This document shows positions 58,650 through 64,000 of a DNA stretch of 64,000 bases, in pieces. The position numbers and the translations under genes are program-made. A model generated the notes under the pieces. That model saw nothing but the letters and a program-made list of their open reading frames with translations, was not told the origin of the DNA and did no database searches. The DNA is from Gnetum montanum (lineage: Eukaryota; Streptophyta; Gnetopsida; Gnetales; Gnetaceae): positions 130,830 to 194,829 of the forward strand of contig MNCI01007673.1 in the NCBI GenBank assembly GCA_015680685.1, in the 5' to 3' direction. Position 1 is the stretch's first letter, and each line of letters opens with the position of its first letter.

Positions 58650-59719
58650 TGAGGATTGAGAACCTAGAAGGAGGGGATGAATAAGTTCCCCAAAACACAA
58701 ATTGATCAGCCATAAAAACCACATCCAAATTTTACATGGTTCCCCAACTTGGGTACATCCATACTTGGAGGGTAGAATCCTTGCACACCTTTGAACTTTT
58801 TTTCTCAAAATGTGGTTTGAAGGGTACCATGTCCTATACAAGCTATGAGCTCCAGACCAAAGTGTTTTGTCATTGCAAAACCACTCAACCTAGCAAGGTC
58901 CTGACAAGCTCAGAATGTGGTTTCAAGAATCTTACAACCTTTACAAAATTGAGCTTTTCTTTAGAGTGTTTTGATGCTACAAAACCACTTAATCCTATAG
59001 AATCCAAAAAAGCTCAATATAGATGCCTTCTTGCAATAAGTACATCAACCCCATAGGGCTACAAGAGAGAAACAAAAACATAGGGAAAGAGTGTAAATTA
59101 AATTACAAGTCCTTGTACTTTGAAGAATAGTTTTACAAACAATCAAGCAAATGATATGACAAATGAAGTACACAAGTATAATAGAATAGAATAGACAATG
59201 ATTTCTTTGGTGTTGACAATGCTTACCTAATACCCAAGAGATTGAAGTCTTCTTGTAGCCTCAAAGTTTTCAAAAAATACTTCAAAATTCATGTAATGGC
59301 TATCTAATAGCTAGTGTAGACATCTCCTTTGAAATTGGGACATCTCTCTAAAATCAACTTTAATTCTAGGAATACATCTTCTTTGAATGTGGAATGTCTC
59401 TATGGAGATGTCTCTTCTAAAATGGAGATGTCTCCTAAAAATAGTAGATGTCTCCTCAATTTTTGCATATTATCTTTTGAGGCTTCATCTCATCAATTTG
59501 TCTTTTTCCCAATCCTCAAAGCATCTTCATTTGACTCATAGCTTTTGTTTTTATCCATGCTTGTCCATGCTTTCATCTTTCCAATGTAGTCTATGCTTTT
59601 ACATCTTTTTGTAGATCTCATTTCTTGAGTACTCATTCATGCCTTGCAAAATCATCACATTCCATAACATTATATGTTCTCCATTTTCATTAAGGTTTTA
59701 ACATACCAAAAGGTCAATA
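58650..59719 (-). repeat. 5' LTR, Sirevirus-like (1,070 bp)
   Basis: Pairs with 53235-54286. GACATCT cluster at about 59315-59460. The minus-strand start reads TATTGACC where the 3' LTR has TGTTGACC. Confidence 0.9.
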
Positions 59720-59724
59720 GTAAA
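59720..59724 (-). repeat. Target-site duplication (upper)
   Basis: gtaaa, identical to 53230-53234. Confidence 0.9.
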
Positions 59725-60622
59725 TATCATAACTTGATAAATGTACATCTCATCTCAAGTTTAGAACACTTGCAAAATCACAACCTACAATATAGTCATG
59801 TTATATGCCATGATCCATGGCTCAATCATAGTCAAGGACTATGACCTTCCCATAATCCATGGTTCAATCATGGTTTAGAACCATGACTGTATCATGACTT
59901 GTGGTATCTGCTAACACCTTCACCATGAGTAATGGTGGTGAGAAATGCAACTAGATACACATAAAAAGGCACAAAAAAGACCAAGAAAACAAGTATGAAA
60001 TAAACTAGAATCTCAAAATAACATACAAGAAAGATTTAAAAGCATAAAGAGTTGTATGTATAAGATCTAATACGTAATAAACTTGATAATAAAAATCATA
60101 GAAAGAGAAGCTTGAAATTTGGTTACTCTACTGTAGTATCCCAACCCTTGTTAAGGACAAAATTTCATCATTACTCATGTAATTAATCTTTGAAAGAAGA
60201 GGTGACTCCTTATGAATAGTTGTAACTATTCACGATACCCATCAGGAATGGATTTGACATATGACATTAAAGGCCAAGGCATGGTAGGAATGAAGTTGTG
60301 GAGCAAGATTGGCAAGGGATGAGCATTGAATGAAGCAAGATAGGAAGGAACTAATCACCCCTTTAGTCTTAAAGTCTAACCATGGTGGCAAGTGCTAGGT
60401 TGTCTTTAAGGGTCCTAAGTATCACAAGAAGATAAGGGTTATTAATAGCATAATTTAAAAAACTTCATTAATAAATTTTTCTATTTATTTACCTTTTCTA
60501 TTCCATTATATTACCATTACTTTTATGTTATAGATGCACAAACTTAGACAATTTCAACATTAAATAACAACTCTATGTGATGAATAATCAAATTCATTAA
60601 CATCTAGGAATAGGATGTCACA
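59725..60622 (+). repeat. Tekay-related LTR, right part
   Basis: Continues 52104-53229. CATGG/CCATGAC words at 59810-59940. Ends GGAATAGGATGTCACA, similar to the Tekay LTR end at 50694. Confidence 0.6.
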
Positions 60623-60635
60623 TTTGGTATTAGAG
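60623..60635 (+). other. Primer-binding-site-like sequence
   Basis: TTTGGTATTAGAG directly after the LTR end resembles TTGGTATCAGAGC. Confidence 0.55.
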
Positions 60636-60639
60636 AAAA

Positions 60640-63460
60640 TAATGGTCCAAGAGCTAAAAGTAGATTGAAGAAAGAAAAAATAATTGGCACTATTTTATTA
60701 ATAAAATAATAAAGTAAGTACATAAATAAAGAAGATGAGATATGAAAATTTGTAAACATGGATGACACATGTTAAACTAGACATCCAACTTAAAAGATTG
60801 AAGGAGATCCCTGGAAACTTTTGCTTGAGACACTTGCTATTCCTTGGGGGAATCATCTTTTGCAAGTACATCTCGACATCCAACCAATCCATTGTAGAGC
60901 CACCAAATGTACTTAGTGGCACTCTTTGTAGTAGCCTTTTCCTTGTAAGCTTTGTCAAGTTTTGATTCTAATAAGTTGACTTGAAGTGTGTGCTATGTTG
61001 CATCCTCCTACCATTCTTTCTTTTGCCTCTGAATTCACAAGGGAAATAAGAAAAAAGAAAGAAAATAATAATATAATAATATTAATAAAAGACAAAAGAG
61101 AAAGAAAAATAAGGAGAATTTACTACTTATCTAAAGTTGATGATTTTCAATTTTGAGGATACATTCATGATTTAGTAAGTATCAAGCCAAGGAAGTATCA
61201 CTCTCTAGCTTTCCTAAAATCTATTTAATATTTTTGGTGACCTCTTGAGCATCTTCAAGAATTGCATGCAATGCTAAGAAATCACAAGATTACACCAATT
61301 CATAATCAACTTTGAAGTCATAGGACTTGGATTTCCATAAGTGATATAACTCATTATGAATAGTGTGTGGAGTATTCTTATTAATTCAATTACTAAGATT
61401 ATAAAGAACAACGACTTAATCTATAATAGCCACCATTTTTCCTAGAGAGTAGGATGAGTCCTTGATGGTGACTAGAGGAATCACAATGATGAAAAGGAAT
61501 GTAGAAGAAGGGATCACTGATATATTTTTTAGGCCCCCAGACAAAGTTGAACTTTTAACTGAAGTCATCAGTGGAGAGTGTACCTATGTAGATTTCAGTT
61601 GTGGGATAGTAGACTGCTCATAATCATACTTATGTAGGAATTCCCTTTTCAAATCATGAATAAATTATTCTCAACCCAATAATATCTACAACACAAAATG
61701 TAAAAACAACATTAAGAAGAAAAGTGTCCAAAACTTGATACATAGTAAGCAATTTGAATTTTCCTCTAGTTCTTTTCCCTTTTGTTTATCACTTGAACCT
61801 AGTCCACTTAAACATTGCTCGATGTGATATTTATTATTAAAATATAAAATAATAAATATAATTATATATGTCATAATAATAATGATAATAAATATACACC
61901 AAAATTAATAAACAAGAAAAATATATAAACATAAACCCAATTTTTATACCTCATCAACTTCTTCTAAATTACAGGCTTGTATGAGAGTTTGTTAACATTT
62001 CTTAGGACCTTCAATTTGAGCTCTCAAAATTCTTTCTTTTTTAAGGAATGGAAGGTATAACTTGGGGTTGTAACAATTACATCTATTGTTTGAAACATCA
62101 TAACTTAAGATCAAGGTCATATTTAAGGGTACATAACATATGATATAAGGTTTTCTTATATTGCTCTTAGTGGTAATCACAAGTTCCATGGTAAGGTATA
62201 AATTTGTAAAACAAGAGAGGAACCAACCATATACCGTACCAATTTTGACACCATGGAGAAAGTATATTGAATAACCATTAATATGGAAAGCTTAGGGTTT
62301 ACACAAAACCTTACTGTATATGAACATACATATTTGGAAATCAATCTTGTCAATAAAACCAACTTCATAAAATTTCTATTAAGGACACGTGGTATCTCTA
62401 ACATAATTATACATTTCCTCTCTACAAAGACCCTTGAATTTAGTAAATTACATGTTAGGTTCAAGAAGATCTACCACAATATGAAAACCTAAGACCTTTT
62501 GAATGAAAGCAAGTGTAATCACAGTTCTTCCAAAAACCATTTTTCAAAGAGAACATTCCCAAAGATAGTAAATGTTGTACCATTGAATTATTGAAATTTT
62601 TCCATAAATAGTTTTAAATATGGAAAACACTAACATTTATGACAACCTGGAAGTTTTAAAATATTCAAAATCCTTAACTTATAGCAAACTATGAACCAAA
62701 TTAGTAGCTTCAACTACATTATTTTAATGCAAAATAATGAAAATAGAAGTGTGCTACATGTGGTTATGGGAAAAGGCTAACCAGGAAGCTTGAGAAAATT
62801 CATGTTGCAAACTTTGCTACATCAACAATCTCTGCAAATTTTCTACGCAAACAATGATTCAAGGATGATGTGCTAAAAGACATCTATTTCCATGAATTTA
62901 TAGAAAAGATCTACAATTCTTGTACTAGTTGAAAGGATGAGTCATATCTAGAGAAAAGTGCAATTAGAGTTTATTTAATAGTTAATTAATTTTTAATTGA
63001 TGATTACTTATCTTGATTTAATGATTTACAAGATTAGTGAACTAAAGATATCATGAGTCCAACACGTAGTGCTCTCTAATATGATTTCAAGAGTACCAAT
63101 TTAATTAAAAGCCAATTCACTATTTGTGATATATCACATTTCTTGATAAACATGTCATTAATTAAAATTTAAAAAATATTCAACTTTACAAAGTAAAATT
63201 TAAATTTAATTTTTATTATTTTTATTTAAAAATTAGGACTAGGAATCAAGTCCATAACCTCATCCTTACCAAGCCTAACTCTTAAAGCCCCTCCTAGTAG
63301 CTACCAAGCGAACCTACTTAATTGCTAACTTTATATAGATATATTATAAAAATGTATTTTAAAAATATTTTAATTATGGCTGAGCTACACTAGCCCACCT
63401 AGGACTATAAGGCCCTATAAGGGGTTGTGCAATCCTGCATGAAACCATGCAAGCCCAATA
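60640..63460. other. Unassigned interval
   Basis: An 86-codon minus-strand frame at 60698-60958, with helical text upstream on that strand, may be a piece of a coiled-coil gag-like ORF, but no family is recognised. The expected plus-strand gag after the primer site is not seen. Other open frames (61992-62189, 62177-62464) show no motif. Confidence 0.3.
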
Positions 63461-63792
63461 AGGACCATGCAATCCCTTACAGGGCCACATAGCCTATACA
63501 TGGCCCATGCAACAAGGAAAAACCCCACTCTACATACCTCACATGTTGTGCCATCCTTTACCTGGCTCCTCTCATGCCACACTATCGTTGCTTCTCCTCA
63601 CCGCATTTTTTCACCACCACTACGCCATCATTGCTACTCCACTTTGTCCTCTATGCACCACTGCTATTCTTCCCGCCATCCGCATGTGCATCTAAGCCTA
63701 ATTTTTAACTACCATTGTGCCTTCATATTTACCTATGTCAAAAAATTTACCAGAATTTTTAGTAATTCCACCTACCTATGGCCAAGAGCAAC

Positions 63793-63930
63793 ATCAATGC
63801 CACAGGATCTTACCTCCTCCAACCACCATTGGTGCCATAGAATTCCACCTCCTCCAACAACCATCAACACTGCAAGATCCTACCTTCTCTAGCCACTATC
63901 AGCACCACAAGATCCTACCTCATCTAGTAG
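63793..63930. repeat. 35-bp minisatellite, about 3.9 copies
   Basis: Units start ATCAATGCCA, ATTGGTGCCA, ATCAACACTG and ATCAGCACCA at exactly 35-bp spacing and share an AGATCCTACCTCCTCCAAC-like core. They are in frame-shifted open frames that are unlikely to be genes. Confidence 0.75.
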
Positions 63931-64000
63931 TTTTGGCTAATAGAAAAATTTTCATTAATTAATGGGAAGTTTTAAATTTGATGTTCATGGTGGAAAAATT

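Larger units (their letters stand above)
53235..59719 (-). mobile_element. Complete Sirevirus-like Copia element with gag and ORF2 (6,485 bp)
   Basis: Minus-strand element with 5' LTR 58650-59719, primer site, gag, internal promoter-like module, ORF2, two polypurine tracts and 3' LTR 53235-54286, bounded by exact gtaaa repeats. No protease, integrase or RT was recognised, so it is non-autonomous. It is the best copy for reconstructing the layout of this family. Confidence 0.9.

Noticed and set aside
63467-63962. 141-codon and overlapping frames at the window end
   Set aside because: They span a 35-bp minisatellite and His/Pro/Ser low-complexity sequence with several overlapping frames. Best explained as chance.

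Overview
This window looks like intergenic DNA of a seed plant with a large, repeat-rich genome. It is AT-rich and is built almost entirely of nested, decayed LTR retrotransposons. No intact host gene, tRNA, rRNA or CRISPR array could be supported. Nearly every long reading frame is interrupted by stops, many of them TAG or TAA where a relative has Gln or Trp. The species cannot be named from the sequence alone.

Layout, 1-18.5 kb: (a) 1-3.6 kb is a plus-strand Copia element resembling Sireviruses, with an LTR, tRNA-iMet-type primer site, broken gag, an internal promoter-like segment and a second ORF ('ORF2'). (b) 3.7-9.0 kb is an Athila-like gag element whose gag is split by a 1,706-bp solo LTR (4875-6580) with an exact ctact target duplication. 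(c) 9.7-12.5 kb is a decayed ORF with a long coiled-coil part. (d) 12.8-15.4 kb is a Ty3 fragment with gag, protease and the start of reverse transcriptase.

Layout, 15.9-38.5 kb: (e) An old minus-strand element (about 15.9-27.4 kb) is split by a complete minus-strand Athila-like gag-protease element (18519-25366, exact cctat duplication). (f) A second minus-strand gag-protease element (28.2-36.9 kb) is split by a complete minus-strand Sirevirus-like element (30520-36129), which contains the 265-N gap. (g) 36.95-38.5 kb is a Ty3 integrase end plus LTR-like sequence.

Layout, 38.5-64 kb: (h) 38.5-50.7 kb is a Tekay/Del-like Ty3 element with gag, protease, RT, RNase H, integrase and 2.4-kb LTRs. 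A short Copia element (41540-44465) sits in its gag, and removing it restores the gag frame. (i) 52.1-60.6 kb is a related 2-kb LTR split by another complete Sirevirus-like element (53235-59719, exact gtaaa duplication). (j) 60.6-64 kb is mostly unassigned, with a 35-bp minisatellite near the end.

Most interesting observation: the Sirevirus-like elements are non-autonomous (gag, no recognisable pol). Two of three carry ORF2 preceded by a cluster of GACATCT/AGATGTC words and a TATA box, and the same kind of module forms their LTR promoter. A similar word cluster plus TATA occurs in an apparently unrelated Ty3 LTR at 37.9-38.1 kb. This suggests a shared or duplicated promoter module driving a second retroelement gene.
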